A stretch of 64,000 nt of DNA from Planctomycetota bacterium. Its GTDB lineage: Bacteria > Planctomycetota > MHYJ01 > JACQXL01 > JACQZI01. Within the stretch, counting starts at the first letter, position 1, and each line of letters begins with the position of its first letter. The notes below the pieces were generated by a model. It did no database searches, was not told the origin of the DNA, and saw only the letters and a program-made list of their open reading frames with translations. The stretch spans positions 186,001 through 250,000 of the forward strand of contig JACQZI010000007.1 of assembly GCA_016207825.1 (NCBI GenBank), read 5' to 3'. The translations under genes were made by a program, and so were the position numbers. This document shows, in pieces, positions 9,388-17,404 of this stretch.

Positions 9388-9416
9388 AATATATCTTATT
9401 TCCCGGGAATTGTCAA
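9388..9416 (-). promoter_or_regulatory. Promoter of the pseudopilin operon, near-leaderless
   Basis: On the minus strand TTGACA (9416-9411) and TATATT (9393-9388) are spaced by 17 bases. The start codon is only ten bases beyond the -10 element, so the mRNA would have a leader of about 0-4 bases. Confidence 0.6.
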
Positions 9417-9461
9417 TATCTTATATCCCGCTCAACGACAATATTTTAGCGGCGTTTTAGA

Positions 9462-9490
9462 TTGACGCTGGCGGCATCCTGTGCTAAAAA
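9462..9490 (+). promoter_or_regulatory. Likely promoter of acsA
   Basis: TTGACG at 9462-9467 and TAAAAA at 9485-9490 are spaced by 17 bases. An AAAGGA ribosome binding site lies just before the ATG at 9520. Confidence 0.45.
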
Positions 9491-9519
9491 TAATATCCTT
9501 ATAAGCAAAGGAACAACCT

Positions 9520-11457
9520 ATGCCAAAAGAAAGCGGAAAACCTTCGGCCTGTAAATCCACTAACGAAATACTGGACTGGGCGGATAAAAACAAGATGGAA
9601 ACGGTTTTCTACCGGGCGAAGAAAGTAAAACCCTGCCCCATCGGTGCGACCGGCAGCTGCTGTAAAAACTGCGCCATGGGACCCTGCCGCTTCAACCCGA
9701 AAAAGCCGGATGAGGTAAAAGGCGTCTGCGGGGCGGATATCAATACCGTTGCCGCGCGCAACTTCGCCCGCATGGTTGCTTCCGGCGCGGCATCGCATTC
9801 CGACCACGCCCGCGAAGTCGCCCGGACTTTTACCGCCGCCGCGCGCAGCGAAGTCCCCGGCTACGAAATCAAGGACAAAGCCAAACTAAAACAAACTGCT
9901 TCTTTCTACAATATCAAAACCGAAGGGCGAACGGATAACGAAATCGCCGAAGAGCTAGGGGAGAGATGCCTGGCTGAATTCGGACAGCAGTCGGGCGAGC
10001 TCCAAATGGCAAAGCGCGCCCCGGCAAAACGGCAGGATCTCTGGAAAGACTCCGGCGTCGCCCCGCGCGGAATCGACCGCGAAATAGTCGAAATGCTCCA
10101 CCGCACCCATATCGGGGTGGATATGGATTATAAAAATATCATGCTCCAGGCTTCCCGCTGCGCCCTGGCAGATGGCTGGGGCGGCTCGATGATTGCCACG
10201 GAACTGCAGGATATCATGTTCGGCACGCCGGTTCCACTGCGCGCCAAGGCGAATCTCGGCGTCCTTAAAACCGACCAGGTAAATGTCATTATCCACGGGC
10301 ACGAGCCGTTACTCGCGGAAATGATTGCCCGCGCCGCCAAAGACCCGGCTCTCATAAAACTCGCAACCTCAAAAGGCGCCAAAGGAATCAACCTCGCCGG
10401 AATGTGCTGCACCGGAAATGAAATACTCCTTCGCCACGGAGTTCCCATGGCCGGTAATTTCCTCCAGCAGGAACTGGCGATACTCACCGGCGCGGTCGAA
10501 GCCATGATTATCGATGTCCAGTGCGTCATGCAGTCCCTGCCGGAGCTGGCCAAATGCTTCCATACAAAAATAATCACCGCCTCGCCCAAGTCAAAGATAG
10601 CCGGTGCGGAGCATATCGAGTTCAACGAGCACGACGCGCTGAATATCGCCAAGAAGATGCTCACCGTGGCGATAGAAAACTATCCCAAACGAGGCAAGGT
10701 CCTGATTCCCAAAAACGAAGTGGACTTAATCGCCGGGTTTTCCCACGAAACTATCAATTACATGCTGGGCGGCTCTTTCCGCTCTTCCTACCGCCCGCTT
10801 AACGACAATATCATCAACGGCAGGATACGCGGAGTGGTCGGGGTGGTCGGCTGCAATAACCCGCGCGTCCAGCACGATAAATCCCACATAGATTTAGTGA
10901 AAGAACTTATCGGCAATGATATCCTAGTAGTGGAAACAGGCTGCGCGGCAATCGCCTGCGCCAAGGAAGGATTGCTTATCCCGGAAGCGGCAACCCAGGC
11001 CGGCAAGGGACTGGCTGAAGTCTGCTCCGCGGTTGGCATGCCGCCGGTCCTCCATTGCGGCGCCTGCGTGGATAACAGCCGCATCTTAATCGCCTGTTCG
11101 GAAATGGTCCGCGAAGGCGGACTTGGAAACGACATCTCCGACCTGCCGGTGGCAGGCTGCGCGCCGGAATGGATGAGTGAAAAAGCCCTTGCCATCGGGC
11201 AGTATTTCGTCGCCTCCGGAGTCCTGACGGTTTTCGGAGTCACTTGGCCGACCCTCGGCAGCCCGACGCTTACCAAACATTTATTCGAAGATTACGAAAA
11301 AATATATAAAGCAAGGTGGGCGTTTGAAACGGATGCCGGCAAAACAGCCGCCCTGATTATCGACCATATCAATAAGAAACGCGAAGCGCTCGGCATCTCC
11401 AAAACGCAGGAACGAAAACTCTTTGATATGGAAGCCCGAAGGGCGTTAGATGTTTAA
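9520..11457 (+). CDS. acsA: Ni-dependent carbon monoxide dehydrogenase catalytic subunit
   Basis: It interconverts CO and CO2 at a Ni-Fe-S cluster. At 645 residues it has normal family length. The N-terminal cysteines for the bridging D and B clusters are visible as CPIGATGSCCKNCAMGPCRF. Active-site-region motifs include MCCTGNE, GCNNPRVQHDKSH, ETGCAAIACAKEG, HCGACVDNSR and VAGCAPEWMSEKALA. The next metabolic gene is acsB, so this is best read as the AcsA partner of a CO dehydrogenase/acetyl-CoA synthase; stand-alone CooS proteins look very similar. No electron-carrier (cooF) or maturation (cooC) gene is adjacent. The start is supported by AAAGGA at the proper distance. Confidence 0.95.
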   Translation: MPKESGKPSACKSTNEILDWADKNKMETVFYRAKKVKPCPIGATGSCCKNCAMGPCRFNPKKPDEVKGVCGADINTVAARNFARMVASGAASHSDHAREVARTFTAAARSEVPGYEIKDKAKLKQTASFYNIKTEGRTDNEIAEELGERCLAEFGQQSGELQMAKRAPAKRQDLWKDSGVAPRGIDREIVEMLHRTHIGVDMDYKNIMLQASRCALADGWGGSMIATELQDIMFGTPVPLRAKANLGVLKTDQVNVIIHGHEPLLAEMIARAAKDPALIKLATSKGAKGINLAGMCCTGNEILLRHGVPMAGNFLQQELAILTGAVEAMIIDVQCVMQSLPELAKCFHTKIITASPKSKIAGAEHIEFNEHDALNIAKKMLTVAIENYPKRGKVLIPKNEVDLIAGFSHETINYMLGGSFRSSYRPLNDNIINGRIRGVVGVVGCNNPRVQHDKSHIDLVKELIGNDILVVETGCAAIACAKEGLLIPEAATQAGKGLAEVCSAVGMPPVLHCGACVDNSRILIACSEMVREGGLGNDISDLPVAGCAPEWMSEKALAIGQYFVASGVLTVFGVTWPTLGSPTLTKHLFEDYEKIYKARWAFETDAGKTAALIIDHINKKREALGISKTQERKLFDMEARRALDV

Positions 11458-11458
11458 A

Positions 11459-11512
11459 TGTTCTAGTGTTTTAGCGTTATAGTGTTACAATGTTTTAATG
11501 TTGGAGTGTTTT
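11459..11512 (+). repeat. Left A/T-rich repeat block of the four-helix-bundle cassette
   Basis: Degenerate repetition of the word (A/T)GTT(A/T)(C/T)AATGTT, for example GTGTTACAATGTTTTAATGT. It runs from one base after the acsA stop to the start of the small gene. An inverted counterpart follows the gene at 11906-12056. Confidence 0.7.
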
Positions 11513-11905
11513 ATGGGAATAAAAAGATTTGAAGATTTAGAGGTCTGGCAAAAATCAATGGAACTGGTGAATAAACTCTACGCCTTAACAGGCAAAAGCT
11601 CTTTTAAGGATTACAGCTTACGTGACCAGCTGCGCCGCGCGGCGGTTTCCATCCCTTCCAATATTGCCGAAGGATTCGAACGTGGTTCCAATAAAGAATT
11701 CATCCAGTTCTTGTTTATAGCCAAAGGCTCAGCTTCCGAAGCCAGGACACAGTTATATATCGCACTTGAACAAAAATATATCAGCAAAGATGATTTTACC
11801 TCTGCGATAGAATTAGTTACCCATATTTCAATTATGCTAAAAAGGTTTATTGATTACTTATGCAAAAGCAGTATTAAAGGGGAAAAATTCAGATTGCGTA
11901 ATTAA
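11513..11905 (+). CDS. Four-helix-bundle protein (S23/TIGR02436 family)
   Basis: The protein has 130 residues from the ATG at 11513. I prefer it to the ATG at 11498 because GGAG lies seven bases before it and because family members begin M-x-x-x-x-F-E-D-L-x-V-W. Family hallmarks are FEDLEVWQKSMELV, LRDQLRRAAVSIPSNIAEGF and ASEARTQLYIA. These small helical proteins are found inside some 23S rRNA intervening sequences. They are related to the Avd accessory protein of diversity-generating retroelements, but no reverse transcriptase is present here. It splits acsA from acsB and is flanked by inverted A/T-rich repeats, which suggests insertion as a cassette. Its function is unknown. Confidence 0.88.
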   Translation: MGIKRFEDLEVWQKSMELVNKLYALTGKSSFKDYSLRDQLRRAAVSIPSNIAEGFERGSNKEFIQFLFIAKGSASEARTQLYIALEQKYISKDDFTSAIELVTHISIMLKRFIDYLCKSSIKGEKFRLRN

Positions 11906-12056
11906 AGAGTTACAATGTTAAAATGTTACAACGTTTTAGTGTTTAGAGATATCAACAAAACAATTTAATATTAAAACAGCGAAACTCTTTAGCATTAGAA
12001 CAATAAAACTCTCTAACAATGTAACAATAAAACATTCTAACATTGTAACAGAAAGT
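11906..12056 (-). repeat. Right A/T-rich repeat block of the four-helix-bundle cassette
   Basis: Its complement reads CTGTTACAATGTTAGAATGT and onward, matching the left block in opposite orientation. The first 40 bases (AGAGTTACAATGTTAAAATG and so on) carry the same words in the forward direction, so this side is a two-armed inverted structure. It leaves acsB with no visible Shine-Dalgarno sequence. Confidence 0.68.
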
Positions 12057-12061
12057 ATCGT

Positions 12062-14326
12062 ATGTCAAAGTTAATCGCCACCCGCGCCATCCGCGGGGCG
12101 CATAAGCTGGTCGCCCGCGCCGAACGCGCGCTTGAAGATGCCTTGAAAACCCACGGGCCGGATAAAAAGGTGGAGCTCCCCAATACCGGCTATTTCCTGC
12201 CCATCTCACACGGTATACTCGGGATGGAAATCACCAAAACCGCCCAGCTGAAAGAACTCCTCCAGGAAGCCAAAAAACTACTGCATCCGGTGCCCGATGA
12301 AAAGGTCTGGGTGCCCTACCTCGGCCATACATTGGATTGCGGAATGGCAACGCTCTTCGCGGATGAAATAATAGAGGCGATAAAATATATCGAGAAGCCC
12401 CCGTATATCGTCGCCGAGAACTGCCCGGAAGAAGGCGATTTCTGGCTCGGCGCGGCGGATGACGTCATTATGCGTAAGCGCGGAATCGAATTCGTGGACG
12501 GCACCGCACCCGGCTTCGCCGCCTGCCTGGGCGCGTGCCCTTCCAGGGAAATTGCCGTAAAGGTCGCCCGCGAACTCCAGGAAAAGAATTTATATGTGTT
12601 TATTTCAGGGTCCAACAAGGTAAATGCCCCCTTGCCTGACGGCAAGGGACTCCCGATTAATTCCTCCGGAAAAACTGAATGGGGTATGGCCAATCAACTG
12701 CGCGAATCAAAGGTCCAGATGGGCTGGGAAACGCGTTTGGTTCCCTTTGGGAGCGATGTCACCGCCACGGTCCACGCCCTTGGATTCGCCACGCGCGCGG
12801 CCCTCTCTTTCGGCGGGGTCAAGCCGGGCGATTTCCGCCGTATCCTTAAATATAACAAGATGCGCATCTTCGCCTTTGCCTTGGCATTCGGCGAAGTGGA
12901 TGACGAAAAGCACGCCCAGGCGGCCGGCGCCATCAACTTCGGATTTCCCACCATCTCGGAAACGGATATCGGGCAGATTCTCCCCAGCGGCGTCTGCACT
13001 TACGAGCACGTCGTCTCTCCGGTCAAACCGGAAGAAATGGTCCAGAAAGCCATCGAGGTGCGCGGTCTTAAAATACAGATACATAAAATACCCATCCCGG
13101 TTGCCTACGGCCCGGCGTTTGAAGGCGAGCGCATCCGCGGAGAAGATACCTACGTGGAAATGGGCGGGAATAAAACCCCTGCCTTTGAATACGTCGCCAT
13201 GAAAAACCCCAAGGAAATAACCGACGGCAATATAGAAGTCATCGGGCCGGAAATAACCGACCTCCCGGCCGGAAGCAGTCTGCCAATCGGCATCGTGGCG
13301 GAAGTCGCAGGCAGAGAGATGCAGGAGGATTTCGAACCGGTCCTGGAACGCAGATTCCATAACTTCATAAACGAAGCCCAGGGCATCTTCCATATGGGAC
13401 AGCGCGATATCAACTGGATTCGCATCAGCCGTGAAGCCAAAGAAAAAGGATTTAAGCTCGCGCACCTGGGCACGATTCTCCACGCCCAGTTCCATACGGA
13501 ATTCGGCTCGATTGTGGATAAGGTCGAAGTGAAAATATACACCAAAGAAGCGGACGTCATCAAATGGCGGGAGATTGCCAGGAAAACCTACAAGAAGCGC
13601 GATGAGCGCATCGGCTCGATGACCGATGAATCCACCGATACATATTATTCGTGCCTACTGTGCCAGAGCTTCGCGCCCACCCACGTCTGCGTGGTCTCGC
13701 CGGAGCGGACGGGGCTGTGCGGCTCTTATAACTGGTTCACCTGCAAGGCCGCTTACCAGATTAATCCGCGCGGGCCAAACCAGCCTGTCCCTAAGGGCGA
13801 AACGCTCGACCCAATCAAGGGGCAGTGGAAAGGCGTGAACGATTTTATCTATCAATCCTCAAGGAAGGCGCTTTCTTCGATGAGCGCTTACAGCATATTA
13901 TCGGAACCGATGACCTCCTGCGGATGCTTTGAATGCATTGCCGCGGTCCTGCCGCTGGCAAACGGGATTATGAGCGTGAACCGTGAGTTCGCGGGTATGA
14001 CGCCTTCGGGAATGAAGTTTTCAACTTTAGCCGGAACGGTCGGGGGCGGACAGCAGGTCCCGGGCTTTATCGGGCACAGCAAACGTTATATCATCAGCAA
14101 GAAATTTATATTGGCGGAGGGCGGCCTGAAGCGCCTCGTCTGGATGCCCAAGTCTTTGAAAGAAGACCTGAAGGAACTGTTTAACCAGCGCGCCGAGGAA
14201 ATCGGCATGCCGGATTTACTGGATAAGATTGCGGATGAAACGGTGGCGACGACGGAAGAAGAAGTCGTGGCGTATTTGACCAAGACCAACCATCCGGCAC
14301 TGAGTATGCCGCCGCTGATTGGGTAA
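12062..14326 (+). CDS. acsB: Acetyl-CoA synthase (CO-methylating), alpha subunit
   Basis: It condenses CO, a methyl group from the corrinoid protein and CoA into acetyl-CoA, the last step of the Wood-Ljungdahl pathway. The 754-residue length fits the bacterial enzyme. A-cluster ligands are visible: C-L-L-C, then PTHVC, then GLCGS (four Fe-S cysteines), and later the CGC motif in TSCGCFECIA that holds the distal nickel. It pairs with acsA upstream. An apparent insertion of about 20 residues near residue 190 (NAPLPDGKGLP) is encoded by a perfect REP-like palindrome. The corrinoid protein and methyltransferase genes (acsC, acsD, acsE) are not in the window. Confidence 0.95.
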   Translation: MSKLIATRAIRGAHKLVARAERALEDALKTHGPDKKVELPNTGYFLPISHGILGMEITKTAQLKELLQEAKKLLHPVPDEKVWVPYLGHTLDCGMATLFADEIIEAIKYIEKPPYIVAENCPEEGDFWLGAADDVIMRKRGIEFVDGTAPGFAACLGACPSREIAVKVARELQEKNLYVFISGSNKVNAPLPDGKGLPINSSGKTEWGMANQLRESKVQMGWETRLVPFGSDVTATVHALGFATRAALSFGGVKPGDFRRILKYNKMRIFAFALAFGEVDDEKHAQAAGAINFGFPTISETDIGQILPSGVCTYEHVVSPVKPEEMVQKAIEVRGLKIQIHKIPIPVAYGPAFEGERIRGEDTYVEMGGNKTPAFEYVAMKNPKEITDGNIEVIGPEITDLPAGSSLPIGIVAEVAGREMQEDFEPVLERRFHNFINEAQGIFHMGQRDINWIRISREAKEKGFKLAHLGTILHAQFHTEFGSIVDKVEVKIYTKEADVIKWREIARKTYKKRDERIGSMTDESTDTYYSCLLCQSFAPTHVCVVSPERTGLCGSYNWFTCKAAYQINPRGPNQPVPKGETLDPIKGQWKGVNDFIYQSSRKALSSMSAYSILSEPMTSCGCFECIAAVLPLANGIMSVNREFAGMTPSGMKFSTLAGTVGGGQQVPGFIGHSKRYIISKKFILAEGGLKRLVWMPKSLKEDLKELFNQRAEEIGMPDLLDKIADETVATTEEEVVAYLTKTNHPALSMPPLIG
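12629..12648. repeat. Perfect palindrome inside acsB
   Basis: CCCTTGCCTGACGGCAAGGG forms an eight-base-pair stem with a four-base loop and is followed by CTCCCGATTAA, a word shared with the dispersed REP-like family. It lies in frame at a variable loop of the protein. Confidence 0.6.
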
Positions 14327-14331
14327 AAAGA

Positions 14332-14433
14332 AACGGTTATTGCTGGCTGGCGCGTAAGGAAAAGGTCTGCAAGGCGTGCGTCCAGACGACGAATTACGTC
14401 TACCTGCCCGAACGCAAACAGGCGCGGGTGTGA
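14332..14433 (+). pseudogene. Short orphan reading frame or gene remnant after acsB
   Basis: Thirty-three codons without a start read NGYCWLARKEKVCKACVQ, then a segment ending ERKQARV, then TGA. Both DNA ends resemble the remnant at 60470-60598: GCTGGCTGGC near the start and AAACAGGCG-x-GGGTGTGA at the end. I read the two as decayed members of one small gene family. Confidence 0.35.
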
Positions 14434-14718
14434 GAAATAGAAAAATAGGATGTGTCCCGAATACAGGCGGTTTGGTATGTGATCATTACTAACCACTCCC
14501 TCCATACTATTATTCGCTTGACCCCCCTGCCTTTTGCGGGAAAATCTTGGAATTCCATGAAAATTTCTCATATTTCTCCTCCAGCTCGTTTATATTCATA
14601 TTTACACCCTTTTTCATTGGTCACTGTTCATTGGAAACTGGTCATTTACTGACCGTTCCCTTTAATCCTGAAACCATTAATCTTTTAAGCTTTATTTGTG
14701 TCGTCTCGGTTTTATCTC
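14434..14718. other. Intergenic region with low-complexity words
   Basis: I see no gene here. Near 14610-14665 the words GGTCACTGTTCATTGG and CTGGTCATTTACTGACC form a degenerate dispersed repeat of the kind also seen at 37565-37605. The rest is featureless and AT-rich. Confidence 0.5.
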
Positions 14719-14746
14719 TTGACAAGTCCTGGAAACGAGATATAAT
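14719..14746 (+). promoter_or_regulatory. Consensus sigma-70 promoter of the HEPN-motif gene
   Basis: TTGACA at 14719-14724 and TATAAT at 14741-14746 have a 16-base spacer. Both boxes are perfect consensus. The leader to the start codon is about 55 bases. Confidence 0.7.
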
Positions 14747-14808
14747 CGTCTTGGGCGAGAAAAAACGATTCCTATATCACCGGGAATAAGTCATTAAGAA
14801 TAGATACT

Positions 14809-16089
14809 ATGATTTTAATTGATGAAAAATCACGGGACAGAGTTGAATTTGCTTTAGATGAATTAATAAAACTAACTAAGATATCTTCACAGGGCAGCAT
14901 AGAGCATACTGACAATTTTAAATACCTCCAATGTTTATATATTTTATCGCATGCAATTAAAATTGATGTAATCAAAGAATACGATTTTAAAGAAAACCTA
15001 ATACGTACGAGTTTTAATATCTTCAGAAAAGATAATAACCTGTCGTTTAATAGATTCAAAGAGGTTATAAAGCAACAGATTAATCAATCACTAAACGCAA
15101 GTAAAAAGAGTTTCCATGTTTTATTCCAACTTAATATAAAGCCAGATATGTTCAACCGGAAAAAGCTTTATAGCATATGTGGCGATAAAATACATTGTCA
15201 CACATGGAGATATATAAATAGTAATTTTGCTTTTGATAAATTTACCAAGGACGCAGAATATCGGATATCAACTTTTCGGTCTATTAGCTTAGATGATTTT
15301 GCATGGTTTGAAGTTATCGGGGAAGGAAAGCATATTGGAGAATGTTTTTCATCCGCGTATAAAAAGTTTGAATTATTTCGTGCTATTTTAAATTTTAGCA
15401 ATAACGCCTACGTTATTCATAATCAATCTGGTGATAGAAGTTACCTTAATTCGTTTTTGCCCTCGCCCTTTTACGTAATTTTTAATCCTGATAAAAGCTA
15501 TAATCAGTTTAGATACGAATTAACCGAATTTAAATATAAAACAGTTAATTTGATGATACACTTTAAGCCCACTGTTTTTAAAAAGTTATTGGCATTATTT
15601 TTAATAAAACCATCGGAGGATAGCTTGAAATGGTTAATATTAGAAGCTGTTTCAAAATATGGGACTTCATTAGACTCGTTAGAATGGGATACAAATTTCC
15701 TTAAACTGTGGCAGGTATTAGAGCTGATTACTTTTCAATCCGAGAAAACGTCTATAAAAAATGTAGGGGATAAAATCAAGCTGATTTTTGGACAACAAAA
15801 AATATGGAATTATACAATAGATATTATGTGTGAACTCAGAAATTCTTTAGTGCATAAAGGAAATTTTCCGGGAGAGGGATTGGGTAAGTTAAATATCTTA
15901 AAGTTTTTGGTTGAAAATTGTATATTCCATTTAATTCAATTAAGTCATCATTTTAAAAGCGAATCTGATTTGGAAATGTTTCACCAATTACTATCCCAAC
16001 CATCAGGTAATTTAAAGAAGCAGATTAACATAGCGAATAAAATTATAAAATTTAGAGGAACGAAAATCAAAGCGCGCAATGCGAATTAA
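14809..16089 (+). CDS. Large hypothetical protein with a C-terminal HEPN-type RxxxxH motif
   Basis: A 426-residue soluble protein that I cannot place in a named family. Near the C-terminus it contains ELRNSLVHKG, with Arg344 and His349 in the R-x4-H arrangement of HEPN ribonuclease domains, set between predicted helices. The architecture (a long variable N-terminal part and a C-terminal HEPN-like end) resembles ApeA-type and other defence-associated HEPN proteins, but that is inference. The gene is clearly richer in A+T than the metabolic genes around it, has its own perfect-consensus promoter, and is followed within 130 bases by a 22-bp tandem array. These are signs of horizontal gain. Confidence 0.6.
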   Translation: MILIDEKSRDRVEFALDELIKLTKISSQGSIEHTDNFKYLQCLYILSHAIKIDVIKEYDFKENLIRTSFNIFRKDNNLSFNRFKEVIKQQINQSLNASKKSFHVLFQLNIKPDMFNRKKLYSICGDKIHCHTWRYINSNFAFDKFTKDAEYRISTFRSISLDDFAWFEVIGEGKHIGECFSSAYKKFELFRAILNFSNNAYVIHNQSGDRSYLNSFLPSPFYVIFNPDKSYNQFRYELTEFKYKTVNLMIHFKPTVFKKLLALFLIKPSEDSLKWLILEAVSKYGTSLDSLEWDTNFLKLWQVLELITFQSEKTSIKNVGDKIKLIFGQQKIWNYTIDIMCELRNSLVHKGNFPGEGLGKLNILKFLVENCIFHLIQLSHHFKSESDLEMFHQLLSQPSGNLKKQINIANKIIKFRGTKIKARNAN

Positions 16090-16217
16090 CAATTATTATG
16101 AAAGGAATAGTTGCCCAGACCGTAACATACTGTGCCTGCTAATATTTGATTTCTCCATTATCTCTTGCCTCGTTTTCTGGATTCATTTTTGCATAGGTAT
16201 ATACCACCGTTACTATC

Positions 16218-16481
16218 ATGGAGTCCCTCCGCATCTAAGATGGAGTCCCACCGCACTTAAGATGGAGCCTCTCCGCATTTGAGATGGGGTCTCTCTGCAT
16301 TTGGAATGGAGTCCCTCCGCATTTGGGATGGGGTCTCTCCGCATTTAAGATGGAGCCTCTCTGCATTTGAGATGGGGTCTCACCGCATCTGAGATGGGGC
16401 ATCACCGCATTTAAGATGGAGCCCCTCTGCATTTGCCATGGAGTCCCTCCGCATTTGAGATGGGGTCTCACCGTATTTATG
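16218..16481. repeat. Tandem array of twelve 22-bp palindromic units
   Basis: Twelve contiguous units of exactly 22 bases begin at 16218, 16240, 16262 and so on to 16460. The core reads ATGGAGTCCCTCCGCATTTG with variation (GGAG/GGGG, TCCC/CCTC/TCTC, CTCC/CACC). Each unit is an imperfect palindrome: GATGGAG pairs with CTC-CG-CATC. There are no unique spacers, so it is not a CRISPR. The period is not a multiple of three, so it does not encode a simple protein repeat. Confidence 0.9.
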
Positions 16482-16500
16482 AGTAGTTAGCCCTAAGTTT

Positions 16501-16524
16501 AGGGGGGAGTAGCACCACCCCCCT
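16501..16524. repeat. G6/C6 hairpin after the 22-bp array
   Basis: AGGGGGG at 16501-16507 can pair with CCCCCCT at 16518-16524 around a ten-base loop. Similar G/C-run hairpins accompany the second array near 62471-62533 and fill the intergenic region at 36590-37022. Confidence 0.55.
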
Positions 16525-16597
16525 GCCTTAAAACCTACTTATATTCGTTTTAATCCGCGTTTAATTCGTTTTTTAGGATTAAGGAAATGTTAGTTTA

Positions 16598-17404
16598 TTA
16601 TACCTCCGCGCTGAAGCGGCCGATATTGCCGTGCTTCAAATTCCGCTTGTAAACCCTCATAAAGAAATAATACGCCGCCGCCAGATATGCCAAAGCCAAT
16701 GCCGTTCCCCCTGCCAGGTTAGACGCTACCCGGGCGCCGAATTCGCCACCTTCGAATATTATCCGCATGCTTTCAAAGACATAGCTCGCCGGAATCAGCC
16801 CCGCCACCACCTGAAGCGCGTCCGGCAAGACGGATATCGGATAGAATACCCCAGCAAAGATGGACATGATAAACGGTATCGGCCAGCCCAGCCACTCCGC
16901 CGCCGGGCCCAGCCTGAATATTACACCGGTAATAAAAATCCCCATCGCTACCCCGAAGACAAAGAGAATCATGATAAAGGGCAGAATCATCACGCCGATG
17001 ATAAAGAAATTGTATCCGAAGCCCGCGCCGGCAATGAGTATCATGATAACAAACCCGATGAGCGCCGTAACGATACTGGTGATGACCAGCCCGGCCAGGT
17101 ATTCGCTGATTTTAAGGGGCGAGGCGAAATAGTTGAAGAAGTTCTGGCTCCAGATATCTTCCAGGAATGCCATCATGATGCCCGCCTGCACCCTGCCCAT
17201 GAATTCCCAGAGGATAATCGCGCCGAGTACCACGGTGACAAATCCGAAAGTCGCCTGCCCGAACGTCCCCAGATATTTGCTGATAAACCCCCACTGGATG
17301 ACGGAAAACAAGAGCCAGACGAACATGCCTGCCAGCCGGATGGGATTCGCTTTGATTAAATAAATCTGCCGCAGGAAAACGGCGTAAATCCTGGTTAAGT
17401 TCAT
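16598..17404 (-). CDS. ABC-2 type transporter permease
   Basis: A 268-residue membrane protein with six hydrophobic segments. The family-typical end of the fourth to fifth helices reads PISVLPDALQVVAGLIPASYVFESMR, which matches ABC-2 permeases. Its start overlaps the end of the ATPase gene by four bases (ATGA), so the two form one exporter operon. The substrate is unknown; related pairs export drugs, polysaccharide precursors or lipids. Transcription runs toward the 22-bp array. Confidence 0.88.
   Translation of the reverse strand: MNLTRIYAVFLRQIYLIKANPIRLAGMFVWLLFSVIQWGFISKYLGTFGQATFGFVTVVLGAIILWEFMGRVQAGIMMAFLEDIWSQNFFNYFASPLKISEYLAGLVITSIVTALIGFVIMILIAGAGFGYNFFIIGVMILPFIMILFVFGVAMGIFITGVIFRLGPAAEWLGWPIPFIMSIFAGVFYPISVLPDALQVVAGLIPASYVFESMRIIFEGGEFGARVASNLAGGTALALAYLAAAYYFFMRVYKRNLKHGNIGRFSAEV

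Noticed and set aside
11513-11905. Diversity-generating retroelement (four-helix bundle as Avd)
   Set aside because: No reverse transcriptase, template repeat or variable repeat target is visible nearby.
12707-13495. Long minus-strand reading frame opposite acsB
   Set aside because: It is a shadow of the GC-rich acsB coding strand, with no ribosome binding site and no family resemblance.
16235-16471. Small repetitive protein encoded on the minus strand of the 22-bp array
   Set aside because: The frame is open only because the repeat lacks stops on that strand. A period of 22 is not a multiple of three, and there is no ribosome binding site.
16218-16481. CRISPR array
   Set aside because: The units are contiguous with no unique spacers, the period is only 22 bases, and no cas genes are nearby. 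The same reasoning rejects 62607-62826.
16631-17359. Plus-strand frame of 242 codons opposite the ABC permease
   Set aside because: It is antisense to a clear permease, very rich in Asp/His/Arg as expected of a shadow frame, and has no start signal.
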